From Planctomycetaceae bacterium (GTDB lineage: Bacteria; Planctomycetota; Planctomycetia; Pirellulales; Pirellulaceae): a stretch of 35,170 nt of DNA. The stretch is from the NCBI GenBank assembly GCA_021298315.1, contig JAJTFC010000025.1, positions 1 through 35,170 of the forward strand. The letters are read 5' to 3'. The position numbers and the translations under genes are program-made. Below the pieces are notes generated by a model. The model was not told the origin of the DNA, did not search any database, and saw only the letters and a program-made list of their open reading frames with translations. This document shows positions 1 through 8,509 of this stretch, piece after piece. Within the stretch, counting starts at the first letter, position 1; the number at the start of each line of letters is the position of its first letter.

Positions 1-2100
1 GACCGCATAGAGAAAAAGCTTTGCGAGCTTTTGACCCATTTGCCCAATGGGCACCGTGATCGAATCGGCCGGGACTTGGACCAACAAAAGAAGCGATGTC
101 GATTGCCGACGCTCGAGCTCATCGGAACCCTTCCGAGCGATCTCGACTTTCTCCATCGCCGCGATCCACTGGCCCTTGTAAGCCTGCCCTGCAGGATGTT
201 TCGACACCGGATCGATGTATCGATACGTTCCGTCTTCTTTGAGTTTTTTGAGCATCGCTTCATCGATCTGAAACTTCAGCTCGGATCCATCGGCGGACTT
301 TGAATCCGTAGAACCATTCCATGTCGCAAAGAAAGGATGTTGCAAAATCGTCCCTTCGCGCTCTCCTTCATGTCCGTCGACCAAAACGGCAAAACCAGAA
401 AACTCCCTTTGCTTGCTCTCATCGTTGGAAGCTTGCGGCTCGAGATTGGATTCCTCGAGTTGCGGGTTCTCTGTGCTTTGATTCTCTGTGTTTTGATTCT
501 CTGTGCGTCGGTTTTCCGTGGCGAGCAACTGCAGATCGCCGATGTTGATCGTCAATACCAACAGACCTTCACAGACTCGCTCGGGCCCTTTCCCATCAAG
601 TGGCTTACGCTTGACCGAAATCGGAGTCGAGACGGCGATCTTCCATCGATTGGTGGTCGTCGATTTGAAAGGCACACTCAGGTGCGAAGCAGATGTCCGC
701 TGGATATTGCGACGGGGGGTCGTCGGACTCAGATCCCGCGACTGACCTGAAAAGTAACTTCGGTAGGCAAAGTTCTCGCCGATCGGAGCGCTCGAGGGCT
801 CGTTGGCAAACGCCGCTGCGATCATCGTGCCATATCGATCCGTGACAAACAAACTATCGAACTTGGTGGATTTGGCCGCTCCACCTCTTAAACGTATCCA
901 CTCGAGTCTCTTGGCCAGCAGCGCTTCGAGCTCATTGCGGGCCGGCAGGTCGATCAGGGTCGCTTGACTCTCTGGCGGTGGATCTTGCTCGGTGGCCAAC
1001 GATTGCAACAGATCCGTCCCGGCAGCAGATCGAGCAGCAAAGTAATTGCTCTGCAGAGCACCCTCCCGCAGATCGTTCGACAGATCCGCTTCGGCCACCG
1101 ACACAGCCCGCCAAAAAGAGAGCCCCATGATCGTTGCAAGCAACAGCGGGCCGAGTATTCCAAGCACCAGCAGCGGTGTCCGCAGACGACTGATGTTGCG
1201 GCGCTCAAGAGCTGCTAAAACCTGCTGAACGTTCTCGAATCGATCCTCTGGCTTCTTGGCAATGCAACGATCGATGATCGAACACAGACCGCGATCGATC
1301 CCAGAGGCCTTGTAGTGGCCTCGTGGATAAGGACTCTTGAGGATCGTATCGCGATACCTCTTGAGCCGCTCCGAAAGACTGCTTGCTGTGTCCAACGTCG
1401 ATACGGTCTCAGGGGTGCGATAAGGAGGCGTGCCGACGACCATCGAATACAGGATCGCCCCGAGCGCATAGACATCCCAACGTGCATCGGGCACCGCATT
1501 GAGATCGGCTTGCTCAGGTGCCATGAAAAAAAGTGTGCCCAAAGAAGGGGTCTGCTCATTCGATAGCCGGCTTTGTCCAAAGTCGGCTATCCTCGGCTGC
1601 ATGTCTTGGTCGAGTAGAACATTCGCAGGTTTTAAATCGCAATGCAAAACCCCCTTGCCATGCGAATGGTTCAAACCCATGGCAATCCCCGTAAAAAGCT
1701 CGACCGCCTTGGGAACGGCGATCGCACCTCGATTGCGAATCAAATCATCAAGCGACCCATTCTCTAGATACTCCATGACGTAATAAGGAGGCTCGGAGTC
1801 CCATCCCACCTCCAATACCTGAACAATCGCGCGATTGCCCGACATCGAAACCAAGTTCCTGACCTCACGCGTCAGAAGCGACCAGTTGACCCCAGCCCGA
1901 TGCAAATAGAACTTGATCGCCACGGTTCGCCCCGTATTGAGGTTCGTCGCAATCCAGACCTGCCCATAAGCCCCCTGACCTAACAATCTCTCCATCCGGT
2001 AACCGGGAACCTGCGACGGAGGAACCGTCGAGCGCAGGCTCAACTCCTCGGCCCGCATCTGCTCGCCAATCGATTGATTTAAAGTTTGGTTGATGGTCAT
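1..2100 (-). CDS. Ser/Thr protein kinase with membrane-anchored periplasmic sensor domain (3' partial)
   Basis: The reading frame is open from ATG at 2098-2100 to the window edge, so the C-terminus is missing (700 residues visible). The kinase domain covers about residues 34-300: glycine loop LGQGAYGQVW (40-49), VAIK lysine K63, Glu79, catalytic loop HCDLKPAN (153-160), DFG (173-175) and APE (194-196). The usual HRD arginine is Cys154, so this is a non-RD kinase, which in general needs no activation-loop phosphorylation. One membrane helix follows (about 308-330). The next segment contains VTDRYGTMIAAA and IGENFAYRSYFSG (419-452), which resembles the Cache sensor fold found behind many planctomycete kinases. 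The last visible residues turn hydrophobic, possibly a second helix. Role: phosphorylating unknown cytoplasmic targets in response to an extracytoplasmic ligand (inferred). The kinase call is secure; the Cache call is moderate. Confidence 0.93.
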   Translation of the reverse strand, partial: MTINQTLNQSIGEQMRAEELSLRSTVPPSQVPGYRMERLLGQGAYGQVWIATNLNTGRTVAIKFYLHRAGVNWSLLTREVRNLVSMSGNRAIVQVLEVGWDSEPPYYVMEYLENGSLDDLIRNRGAIAVPKAVELFTGIAMGLNHSHGKGVLHCDLKPANVLLDQDMQPRIADFGQSRLSNEQTPSLGTLFFMAPEQADLNAVPDARWDVYALGAILYSMVVGTPPYRTPETVSTLDTASSLSERLKRYRDTILKSPYPRGHYKASGIDRGLCSIIDRCIAKKPEDRFENVQQVLAALERRNISRLRTPLLVLGILGPLLLATIMGLSFWRAVSVAEADLSNDLREGALQSNYFAARSAAGTDLLQSLATEQDPPPESQATLIDLPARNELEALLAKRLEWIRLRGGAAKSTKFDSLFVTDRYGTMIAAAFANEPSSAPIGENFAYRSYFSGQSRDLSPTTPRRNIQRTSASHLSVPFKSTTTNRWKIAVSTPISVKRKPLDGKGPERVCEGLLVLTINIGDLQLLATENRRTENQNTENQSTENPQLEESNLEPQASNDESKQREFSGFAVLVDGHEGEREGTILQHPFFATWNGSTDSKSADGSELKFQIDEAMLKKLKEDGTYRYIDPVSKHPAGQAYKGQWIAAMEKVEIARKGSDELERRQSTSLLLLVQVPADSITVPIGQMGQKLAKLFLYAV
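467..511. repeat. 15-bp tandem repeat inside the kinase gene
   Basis: Three consecutive 15-bp units begin TTCTCTGTG (467-481, 482-496, 497-511); the third has diverged in its last bases. On the coding strand they give a TENQN/TENQS-type repeat in a polar linker of the sensor region. The length is a multiple of three, so copy-number change would keep the frame. Confidence 0.75.
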
Positions 2101-2305
2101 CCTTCGCCCAGAAATCCAAGGCTGCCTTTACGTTCTGTTTCCCTAAAGCTTAAGCCCCACAGGAAGCCTTGACAAAGACCAATTCCCAAGGATTGCGACC
2201 AATTCGGAACTTGCAGGGCGTTTTTCCGTTAAACTGATCGTAGCCAAAAGCTGCACTTCTAAGATTAAACCTACCCCATTGAACTACCCCAACCCCCGTC
2301 AAAAT

Positions 2306-3646
2306 ATGTCAAAGTACCCTTCCTGTCCGTTTTTCCTGCCAGCCTTGGCCGTCAGCTTGCTGGCTTTGGCAACCGAGAGCCGAGCCCAAGAAACTGCCAA
2401 AGAAACCGCCCCATCATTCGCCCAACAAAAGACCTCGACCAACACGGCCGCAGCCCAGTGGGGGCACTGGCGAGGCCCCAGCGGCAGCGGAAAGTCCGAC
2501 ACTGCAAAACCACCCAAGGAATTTGGACCGGACAAAGCACTCCGATGGAAAGTTCCCATCGCTGGCCAAGGATCCGGCTCTCCTGCGGTCTGGGATCAAA
2601 AGGTTTTTATCACCAGCGCCGTAGCAACTCAAAACCGAAATGAGTTCGAGTTTCACGTATACTGCCTCGATCGACAAACCGGCAAAACACTCTGGGATCA
2701 AAAAGCCGTTACGGCAAAACCGCACGAAGGGACCCATGAGACCAATGGCTACGCCTCGGCTAGCCCCTGTACCGATGGCGACATGCTCTATGCTTTTTTC
2801 GGTTCCCGAGGCCTCTTTGCCTACAGCCTCGATGGCAAACAAGTTTGGTCCAAAGACTTGGGTGATATGCAAATCCGAAACGGTTTCGGCGAAGGTAGTT
2901 CGCCGACGATCGCAGGTGATCTGCTGATCGTCCCATGGGATCACGAAGGCCAATCGATGCTCTATGCACTGAATAAAAAGACCGGAGATATCGTTTGGCA
3001 AACCAAGCGTGACGAACCGACCTGCTGGGCAACACCCCTGATCGCCAGCGACCCTCAAGGCAATGCTCAAATCATCATGAACGGACAAACCGCCGCTCGA
3101 GGATACGACCTTGCGACGGGTAAAGAACTCTGGCAATGCTCAGGCCAAACTCAACGGCCCTGCGCCTCGGCCGTTGCCCAAGACGGTGTAGCCTATGTCG
3201 CCAGCGGCTTCCGAGGTTCCTACATCGGTGCGTTCGACCTAAGCGGTCGAGGCAAACTCGAGTCGACCAAACATCTGCTGTGGTCTCAAAACCGCGACAC
3301 CCCAGATGTGGCCTCTCCCCTACTTACCAACGGACGTTTGTACTACTACAAAGAAAAAACCGGTCTGCTGACTTGCGTCGAGGCTAAGACAGGCAAGACC
3401 CTTTACTCGGCAAGCCGAGTCCCGGGAGTGGCTCGAACCTACGCTTCCCCCGTCGCGGCCAACGGAAAAATCTATTTGACCGATCGAGGTGGAACAATCA
3501 CCGTTATCGAGGATTCTGCCGAACTGAAAGTACTGGCCAACAACAACGTCGGTGAAGGAGTCGATGCAACCCCCGCTTTGGTCGGCTCAGATCTCTTGGT
3601 TCGAGGCGAAAAGCACCTGTTTTGCTTCAGCGATTCGAAAGACTAA
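2306..3646 (+). CDS. Secreted PQQ-like beta-propeller repeat protein (BamB-like)
   Basis: A 446-residue protein from ATG 2306. An in-frame TTG lies nine codons upstream at 2279, but the ATG gives a cleaner signal peptide (MSKYPS, then a hydrophobic stretch, cut near SRA/Q). After a low-complexity linker come WGHWRGPSGSGKS and repeated blades of the type LDRQTGKTLWDQ, YALNKKTGDIVWQTK, YDLATGKELWQCSG and VEAKTGKTLYSAS. These are tryptophan-containing beta-propeller repeats of the PQQ/pyrrolo-quinoline quinone-like family, also seen in BamB. No quinone-binding residues can be assigned by eye, so a structural or binding role is as likely as an enzymatic one. Such proteins are very common in planctomycetes. 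It ends 15 bp before the convergent gene at 3662. Confidence 0.88.
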   Translation: MSKYPSCPFFLPALAVSLLALATESRAQETAKETAPSFAQQKTSTNTAAAQWGHWRGPSGSGKSDTAKPPKEFGPDKALRWKVPIAGQGSGSPAVWDQKVFITSAVATQNRNEFEFHVYCLDRQTGKTLWDQKAVTAKPHEGTHETNGYASASPCTDGDMLYAFFGSRGLFAYSLDGKQVWSKDLGDMQIRNGFGEGSSPTIAGDLLIVPWDHEGQSMLYALNKKTGDIVWQTKRDEPTCWATPLIASDPQGNAQIIMNGQTAARGYDLATGKELWQCSGQTQRPCASAVAQDGVAYVASGFRGSYIGAFDLSGRGKLESTKHLLWSQNRDTPDVASPLLTNGRLYYYKEKTGLLTCVEAKTGKTLYSASRVPGVARTYASPVAANGKIYLTDRGGTITVIEDSAELKVLANNNVGEGVDATPALVGSDLLVRGEKHLFCFSDSKD

Positions 3647-3661
3647 CGGCCGACAGATCGC

Positions 3662-4792
3662 TCAAGTAATGTCTTGCGCGTCCCTCAGATCGATGTCGCA
3701 ACTCTCCGGACGCACCCAACGCGTGTACTCACGCGTTGCATCGACGATCCCACCGTCGGCGTAAATTCCCGGACCATCCTGTATCTTTCGCATCGCATCT
3801 AAAATCCTCTGATGCTCGATCGGATCTGCCTCGGTCTTGCGCATGTGCTCTTGAACCCGCAGTTCATCCATCCGCCAAACCCCCTCGGAATCTTGATATG
3901 CCGAGTGACGCCAATGGTAAATCTCCAAACACTTCAGATCTAACGTAAAGGTCTTGTTGCGTTTCCAGAAATCCGAAAAAACCCCAGCCCCCATATAAAA
4001 GAGCCATGAACCCTCAAAGCCCAACGCCTCGGCAGAGGCCGGATCGGGATTCTTAAACCACACTCGATCCCCAGGTACGTAATAACTCTCGGGCAATGGA
4101 CGCTCGCGCGAGCCGTACTCTTTCATGAACACATCATGAAACTCTCTGGAACGAATCGCACGGCGCTGAGCCTGGGCCTGAAGCTGCCGATACAATCGAG
4201 GATTGACCCTCATTGCCTCTTGAGCCACCCCCAAGGCCACGACGTATTCGGTAGCACGATAACATGAAAACGAGTAAACAACTCCAGTTTCCCCGGGCTG
4301 CGTAGCGAGCCTCAATGCGTCGATCAACGATCGCTCGGGTTGGATCAAGAACCCTCGATCCTCATCATAGACCCAGTACTCCTCGGGCCGCTCTGCTCCA
4401 TAAGCATCAAACGACAAAAACGTCTTGCTTGCCGCCTGCGCGATATTCACCCGAATCCTAGCCGAGGACTCAAACTCCTCAAGGCTTGGATAAGCGAAAC
4501 ACAAAGGGGAGGCGAGCATCGCAAGAAGTGTCTCTTGGTCGATCAACTCCGATGCAGGCCTTTTGAAATGACTACAAAGCCGCTCCGAGAGCATCAAGGT
4601 GTTGTAACTAGGCGTCCAATGAGCAAACGCCTGTGCACTTAGCGAAAACCGGTAACCCCTAAGCCCGGCATGCTCACAAGAGTTCGACGTGACCCAGGCT
4701 TCGATTCCTAAACGTTCGAACCATTCGAAGGCTCGGTCTTTGGCCGAGTGATCGCAGGCGACAAAGACACCTTCAGGAGTGTGATCGGTCAT
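3662..4792 (-). CDS. Protein-glutamine gamma-glutamyltransferase (Tgl)-like protein
   Basis: A 376-residue cytoplasmic-looking protein with no signal peptide. Its middle and C-terminal parts resemble Bacillus Tgl, the spore-coat transglutaminase. YPSLEEFESSARIRVNIAQAA (101-121) matches the Tgl segment around LRMNIVAAA. VYSFSCYRATEYVVALG (172-188) matches the segment with catalytic Cys116. GDRVWFKNPDP (241-251) followed by GFEGSWLFYMG (258-268) matches the GDCLYFKNP...GENVILLG block. Cys177 and Glu260 would be the catalytic Cys and Glu. The Tgl catalytic His200 has no obvious equivalent; my alignment places Ser273/Asp274 there. The protein is over 100 residues longer than Bacillus Tgl (about 245), with an N-terminal extension. 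The comparison is from memory of the Bacillus sequence. Crosslinking activity is inferred, and an inactive homolog is possible. Confidence 0.55.
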   Translation of the reverse strand: MTDHTPEGVFVACDHSAKDRAFEWFERLGIEAWVTSNSCEHAGLRGYRFSLSAQAFAHWTPSYNTLMLSERLCSHFKRPASELIDQETLLAMLASPLCFAYPSLEEFESSARIRVNIAQAASKTFLSFDAYGAERPEEYWVYDEDRGFLIQPERSLIDALRLATQPGETGVVYSFSCYRATEYVVALGVAQEAMRVNPRLYRQLQAQAQRRAIRSREFHDVFMKEYGSRERPLPESYYVPGDRVWFKNPDPASAEALGFEGSWLFYMGAGVFSDFWKRNKTFTLDLKCLEIYHWRHSAYQDSEGVWRMDELRVQEHMRKTEADPIEHQRILDAMRKIQDGPGIYADGGIVDATREYTRWVRPESCDIDLRDAQDIT

Positions 4793-4890
4793 GGGATTTC
4801 ACAAAGACTCAAGCAGTTCGCTCGGCGCTGGCTCCAAACGATGCTTGAGGAGAGGTAGGTTTTAAAGGAAGGATCGTTCGAAGAGGGCTA

Positions 4891-4928
4891 AACAAAAGGA
4901 GTGCAGCATTTGCATGCCGCACTCCTTT
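4891..4928 (-). terminator. Intrinsic terminator of recA
   Basis: Perfect 10-bp inverted repeat AAAGGAGTGC (4895-4904) / GCACTCCTTT (4919-4928), extended inward by GCAT/ATGC after one mismatch. Read on the minus strand it is followed by TTTTGTTT, as expected for Rho-independent termination 48 bp after the recA stop and before the next minus-strand gene. Confidence 0.85.
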
Positions 4929-4975
4929 GAACTCATTTATAGTTGACCCGATCGCTTCATACAACCTGCCGAGGA

Positions 4976-6106
4976 TTAGGAATCTGCTTCGACATCCTCT
5001 TGAGCTTCTTCGGCAGTGCTTGGACCTTCCGGCCCGGAGTATCCACCGGCTGCCTCAATCGCGTGGCGAATCTCCTTGGCCACCTCCTTGTTCTCAGCCA
5101 GATAGTTCCTTGCCTTTTCCTTGCCTTGGCCAATGTAAGTCTCACCGTACTTGAACCAAGCTCCACTCTTGGAGAGGATCTTGTGCGCGATACCCAGATC
5201 GATCAAGTCCCCTTCGTAGCTGATGCCGTTGGTGTGCATCATGTCGAATTCAGCGACTCTAAATGGAGGAGCGACTTTGTTCTTGACGATCTTGGTCTTG
5301 ACCCGCTGACCAACGACCTCTTCGCCATCTTTGAGCTGGCCGATACGCCGAACGTCCACGCGAACCGAAGCGTAGAACTTCAACGCACGACCACCGGGGG
5401 TCGTTTCGGGGCTTCCGTAACTCATGCCACCGATCTTCTCTCGGATCTGGTTGATGAAGATCACCGACGTCTTGCTCCGAGCGATCGCACCGGTGAGCTT
5501 ACGCATCGATTGGCTCATCAATCGAGCTTGGAGTCCAACGTGCGAATCCCCGATCTCGCCTTCGAGTTCTTGACGGGGCACCAAGGCTGCTACCGAGTCG
5601 ATCACAACGACATCGACCGCATTGCTCTTGACGAGCATCTCGGTGATCTGCATGGCTTCTTCTCCACTGCTTGGTTGACTCACAAGCAACGTGTCGAGCT
5701 CGACCCCTAGCTTCTTACCCCAGCTTGGGTCAAAGGCATGCTCAGCATCGATGATCGCAGCGATACCACCGGCCTTTTGAGCCTGGGCACAAACGTGCAA
5801 CGCAATCGTTGTTTTACCGCTAGACTCCGGACCAAAGACCTCGATGATCCGACCTCGTGGTAATCCGATGCCGCCCAAGGCCAAGTCAAGCGAGAGCGAT
5901 CCGGTACTGATCCCTTCGATCTTCAATTGGGTCTCGCCGCCCAAAGGCATGATCGACCCTTCTCCGAACTGCTTTTCGATTTGTTGCAAAGTGGTTTTCA
6001 GAGCTGGCTCCTTCTTGAGGATGCTCTCCAAACCGGTCACCGGCTCGGCCGGTGCCTTGTCTTGCTTCTTCTTGGTACCAGAACCTTTTCCTGTTGATCC
6101 AGCCAC
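4976..6106 (-). CDS. recA: Recombinase RecA
   Basis: A 376-residue RecA, the DNA-dependent ATPase that forms filaments on single-stranded DNA for homologous recombination and SOS signalling. Visible hallmarks: Walker [10 protein letters not shown] (92-100), the MAW-type segment around [12 protein letters not shown], the conserved [17 protein letters not shown] segment, and loop 2 with [23 protein letters not shown] in the usual order. The start is GTG at 6104-6106, with the strong ribosome binding site AAAAGGAG about 7 bases upstream. The N-terminus has a roughly 20-residue Lys/Gly-rich extension and the C-terminus is acidic ([12 protein letters not shown]), as is usual for RecA. It is divergent from recO across a 287-bp regulatory region and ends in its own terminator, so it is probably monocistronic. 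Confidence 0.98.
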   Translation of the reverse strand: MAGSTGKGSGTKKKQDKAPAEPVTGLESILKKEPALKTTLQQIEKQFGEGSIMPLGGETQLKIEGISTGSLSLDLALGGIGLPRGRIIEVFGPESSGKTTIALHVCAQAQKAGGIAAIIDAEHAFDPSWGKKLGVELDTLLVSQPSSGEEAMQITEMLVKSNAVDVVVIDSVAALVPRQELEGEIGDSHVGLQARLMSQSMRKLTGAIARSKTSVIFINQIREKIGGMSYGSPETTPGGRALKFYASVRVDVRRIGQLKDGEEVVGQRVKTKIVKNKVAPPFRVAEFDMMHTNGISYEGDLIDLGIAHKILSKSGAWFKYGETYIGQGKEKARNYLAENKEVAKEIRHAIEAAGGYSGPEGPSTAEEAQEDVEADS

Positions 6107-6168
6107 GGCTATTCTCCTTTTGTTCCAGTGGATGTCTCACCACTGCTTCCTTGTTTCCAAACGGGTCA

Positions 6169-6197
6169 ATCATGCTAACGCTTACAAGCGACGTCAA
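6169..6197 (-). promoter_or_regulatory. Putative recA promoter with inverted repeat in the spacer
   Basis: On the minus strand TTGACG (6192-6197) and CATGAT (6169-6174) are separated by exactly 17 bases, a plausible sigma-70 type -35/-10 pair 62 bp upstream of the recA GTG. The spacer holds the palindrome CGCTT-GT-AAGCG (6179-6190), placed where a repressor would block RNA polymerase. A LexA-type operator is a natural guess for recA, but the motif matches neither the E. coli nor the Bacillus LexA box as I know them. Confidence 0.45.
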
Positions 6198-6224
6198 CAA
6201 CTGCCTATAAGAATCGCCCAGGGG

Positions 6225-6243
6225 TGTGACACCTCTGGTCACA
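6225..6243. promoter_or_regulatory. Inverted repeat TGTGAC-N7-GTCACA in the recA/recO intergenic region
   Basis: A perfect 6-bp inverted repeat with a 7-base spacer, about 30 bp upstream of the putative recA -35 and 150 bp upstream of recO. The half-sites resemble CRP/FNR half-sites (TGTGA), but the spacing is three bases wider than a classical CRP site. It could serve either divergent gene. A following A/T tract (6261-6281) could bend the DNA. Confidence 0.35.
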
Positions 6244-6393
6244 GCCAAATCCAGTTTCAGAAAAAACCCAAAAAAATTTTTGTCCCTTGGCATCCATAAC
6301 GGCCTGAATTGCACCGTTTTCTCGCTATCCTGCTGTACCGAGAAATGCTTCCCCCAATAACGTCCACCAAGCGTCAAAAGCTAGCCTTCGACC

Positions 6394-7179
6394 ATGTCTC
6401 TGGAAAAAACCGATGCGATCGTCCTAAAAACGGTTGAATGGAGCGAAACGAGTCTGGTCGTCACCCTCTTTACCAAAGACTTTGGAAAAATCTCGGCCAT
6501 CGCCAAAGGTGCCCGACGACTCAAAAGCCCCTTCGAATCTGCTCTTGACCTTCTGTCGCTGTCCTCCGTAGTGTTCCTCAAGAAATCGGGCGAATCGCTC
6601 GACTTGCTCACAGAAGCCAAACTGCTCCGGCGGTTTCGCTCAGCGCAAGTCGGACTGCTCCCCCTGTACTGCGGATACTATGCGAGCGAATTGGTCAATG
6701 CACTCACGGAAAACCACGAGCCGATCCCCGGATTGCTCGATTCGTTGTGCCATGCCCTCAATGAGCTCGATCGACAAGCAAATCCCGCTTGGACGATCCT
6801 GGACTTTGAACTTCAAACAATCCAACGCCTAGGGCATACGCCCAGTTGGAGATGGTGTGTTGCATGCGGCGAAGAGATCGAAACCGATCGACAATCGATA
6901 GCCTTCAGCCCCCAGGCCGGTGGTGTGCTGTGCACCAACTGCACCCCCATGCATCGGAGCTACCTGCGCATCCGACCACAAACGCTTCAGACTCTCGAAT
7001 CGCGATCGACTCAAATCAGCGATTCCAATCCAGCAAATATGATTGCCGAGCAAACACCGCCCCCAGTCATACCCGCACCCGTTCGAGCCGAACTGAGGCT
7101 CGTTATGGAACAGATCATCATCTGCCTCTCGGAACGACGCTTGAGAATGCTCGACTACCTCGAAGATCTCAAACGCTAA
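6394..7179 (+). CDS. recO: DNA repair protein RecO
   Basis: A 261-residue RecO, which with RecR loads RecA onto SSB-coated single-stranded DNA. The N-terminal OB fold is recognisable from KTDAIVLKTVEWSETSLVV and the FGKISAIAKGARR segment (about 1-80), followed by an alpha-helical region. A zinc-binding site is formed by Cys155, Cys158, Cys180 and Cys183 (WCVACGE...LCTNC), typical of many RecO proteins. Length is within the usual 230-270 range. The ATG at 6394 is the natural start, two residues ahead of the conserved EKTDAIVL segment. recO leads an apparent operon of envelope genes and is divergent from recA, its functional partner. The next gene's frame overlaps its 3' end. Confidence 0.93.
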   Translation: MSLEKTDAIVLKTVEWSETSLVVTLFTKDFGKISAIAKGARRLKSPFESALDLLSLSSVVFLKKSGESLDLLTEAKLLRRFRSAQVGLLPLYCGYYASELVNALTENHEPIPGLLDSLCHALNELDRQANPAWTILDFELQTIQRLGHTPSWRWCVACGEEIETDRQSIAFSPQAGGVLCTNCTPMHRSYLRIRPQTLQTLESRSTQISDSNPANMIAEQTPPPVIPAPVRAELRLVMEQIIICLSERRLRMLDYLEDLKR

Positions 7180-8504
7180 CGCTCGGCACCTGGGCCCTTA
7201 GCGCTGTGCTTGTCCTGAGCCTCTCGGGTTGCAGTCTCTTTAAACCTTGGAAAGATGACGAATACTCCCGCGCGAAAAATGCCATCGAAGGCTACGAGGA
7301 TAAAGAAGGCAACTGGATCCGACCCGAAGGCTCCCGAGCCGATAAAATGATGAATTCGGATGTCCCAAAAATATTCCAAAAGATCCCCGGTCTGGGCGAA
7401 CGCACAGTCGACAAAGATCTTGCTAGAACCACCCTAAAAGAAGCCAACGAGCTCTACCAAGCTGCCGTCAGCTCGCAAGATACTGATCGCAAGGAACTCT
7501 TCCGCCAAGCCGCTAAGAAATACAACCAAGCCGGTAAACACTGGGCCAGCAGCTCCCTCGAGCAAGACGCCTACTTCATGACCGCCGAATCCTATTTCTT
7601 CGCCGAAGACTATCCCAAGGCCGAAGACTACTACGTCAAACTCATCAAAGAGTATCCCCGAACTCGCTACCAAGATCGCGTCGACCAACGCCGTATGGAA
7701 ATCGGTAACTACTGGTTGCAGTTCCCCGATAAGTTCTACAACATCAACTTGACCGACAAAAAACGACCCTTGAACGATACCGAAAACCACGGCAAACGCG
7801 TCCTGGAAAAAATGCTCCTCGATAGCCCCACAGGACGTCTCGCTGACGATGTCACCATGGATATCGCGAACACCGAATTCAAACGGGAGAATTGGAACGA
7901 AGCCCTCGATCGCTATCGAGATCTCATCAGCGTCTACACCGATAGCCCCCACCAATTCGACGCCCACTTCCTAGGTGCCAAATCCGCACTGCTTGCCTAT
8001 CAAGGCCCCCAGTACTCCGCCGAACCTCTCGAACAGGCCGACAAGTTGCTCAAGCAAATGGTTCGCCAGTTCTCCAAACAAGCCAGCGAACGCAAAGAAC
8101 CTATCGCCGAAATGCTCGCTGAAGTCAAATACCGTCAAGCCGAACGCCTCTACGACGAAGCCACTTATAGAAACAACAAACAGGAATACGCTGCGGCCAT
8201 CGTCTACTGCGATCGAATCCTGGACAACTATCCAGATACCCCGTTTGCAGATAAAGCCCAACAGATCATCGATAAAGCCGAGGGCAAGCCAAGCGTTCCA
8301 ACCCCCTATCTGCATTGGATGACCTACGCCTTCCCAACACGCGATAAAGTCACTCCCCTTTTGAAACCAACCCAGCAAGAAATCGAGCAGCGACAAGCCG
8401 TCATCAGCCGCCCTCGCAACAAGCCTTCGACCAACCCACTCGATCCACTCGGTGGGGATTCCCAAGTTCGAACCGTAGGCAACATCGAGCCAGCCAAACA
8501 ATAA
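7122..8504 (+). CDS. BamD-like TPR lipoprotein (start uncertain)
   Basis: A predicted outer-membrane lipoprotein with lipobox LSLSGC (Cys at 7227-7229) and tetratricopeptide-like repeats such as EQDAYFMTAESYFFAEDYPKA, KLIKEYPRTRYQDRV and ILDNYPDTPFADKAQ, in the style of BamD/YfiO. The BAM complex inserts beta-barrels into the outer membrane. The start is a real problem. The frame is open back to ATG 6846 deep inside recO, but the hydrophobic signal (preceded by RLPRRSQ) begins near 7155. The only conventional start after the recO stop, GTG 7206, would leave a seven-residue signal with no positive charge. I chose CTG 7122 as the most sensible start. Stop-to-start distance to the LptE-like gene is 5 bp. 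A proline-rich C-terminus (KPSTNPLDPLGG) follows the repeats. Confidence 0.75.
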   Translation: MPLGTTLENARLPRRSQTLTLGTWALSAVLVLSLSGCSLFKPWKDDEYSRAKNAIEGYEDKEGNWIRPEGSRADKMMNSDVPKIFQKIPGLGERTVDKDLARTTLKEANELYQAAVSSQDTDRKELFRQAAKKYNQAGKHWASSSLEQDAYFMTAESYFFAEDYPKAEDYYVKLIKEYPRTRYQDRVDQRRMEIGNYWLQFPDKFYNINLTDKKRPLNDTENHGKRVLEKMLLDSPTGRLADDVTMDIANTEFKRENWNEALDRYRDLISVYTDSPHQFDAHFLGAKSALLAYQGPQYSAEPLEQADKLLKQMVRQFSKQASERKEPIAEMLAEVKYRQAERLYDEATYRNNKQEYAAAIVYCDRILDNYPDTPFADKAQQIIDKAEGKPSVPTPYLHWMTYAFPTRDKVTPLLKPTQQEIEQRQAVISRPRNKPSTNPLDPLGGDSQVRTVGNIEPAKQ

Positions 8505-8509
8505 ACGCC

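Noticed and set aside
4943..5710. 255-codon plus-strand ORF antisense to recA
   Set aside because: A shadow of recA codon usage; no family resemblance, and recA is unambiguous.
7434..8501. Two long minus-strand ORFs opposite the BamD-like gene
   Set aside because: Antisense shadows with runs of Phe/Val/Gly typical of reversed codon bias; the plus-strand lipoprotein is clear.
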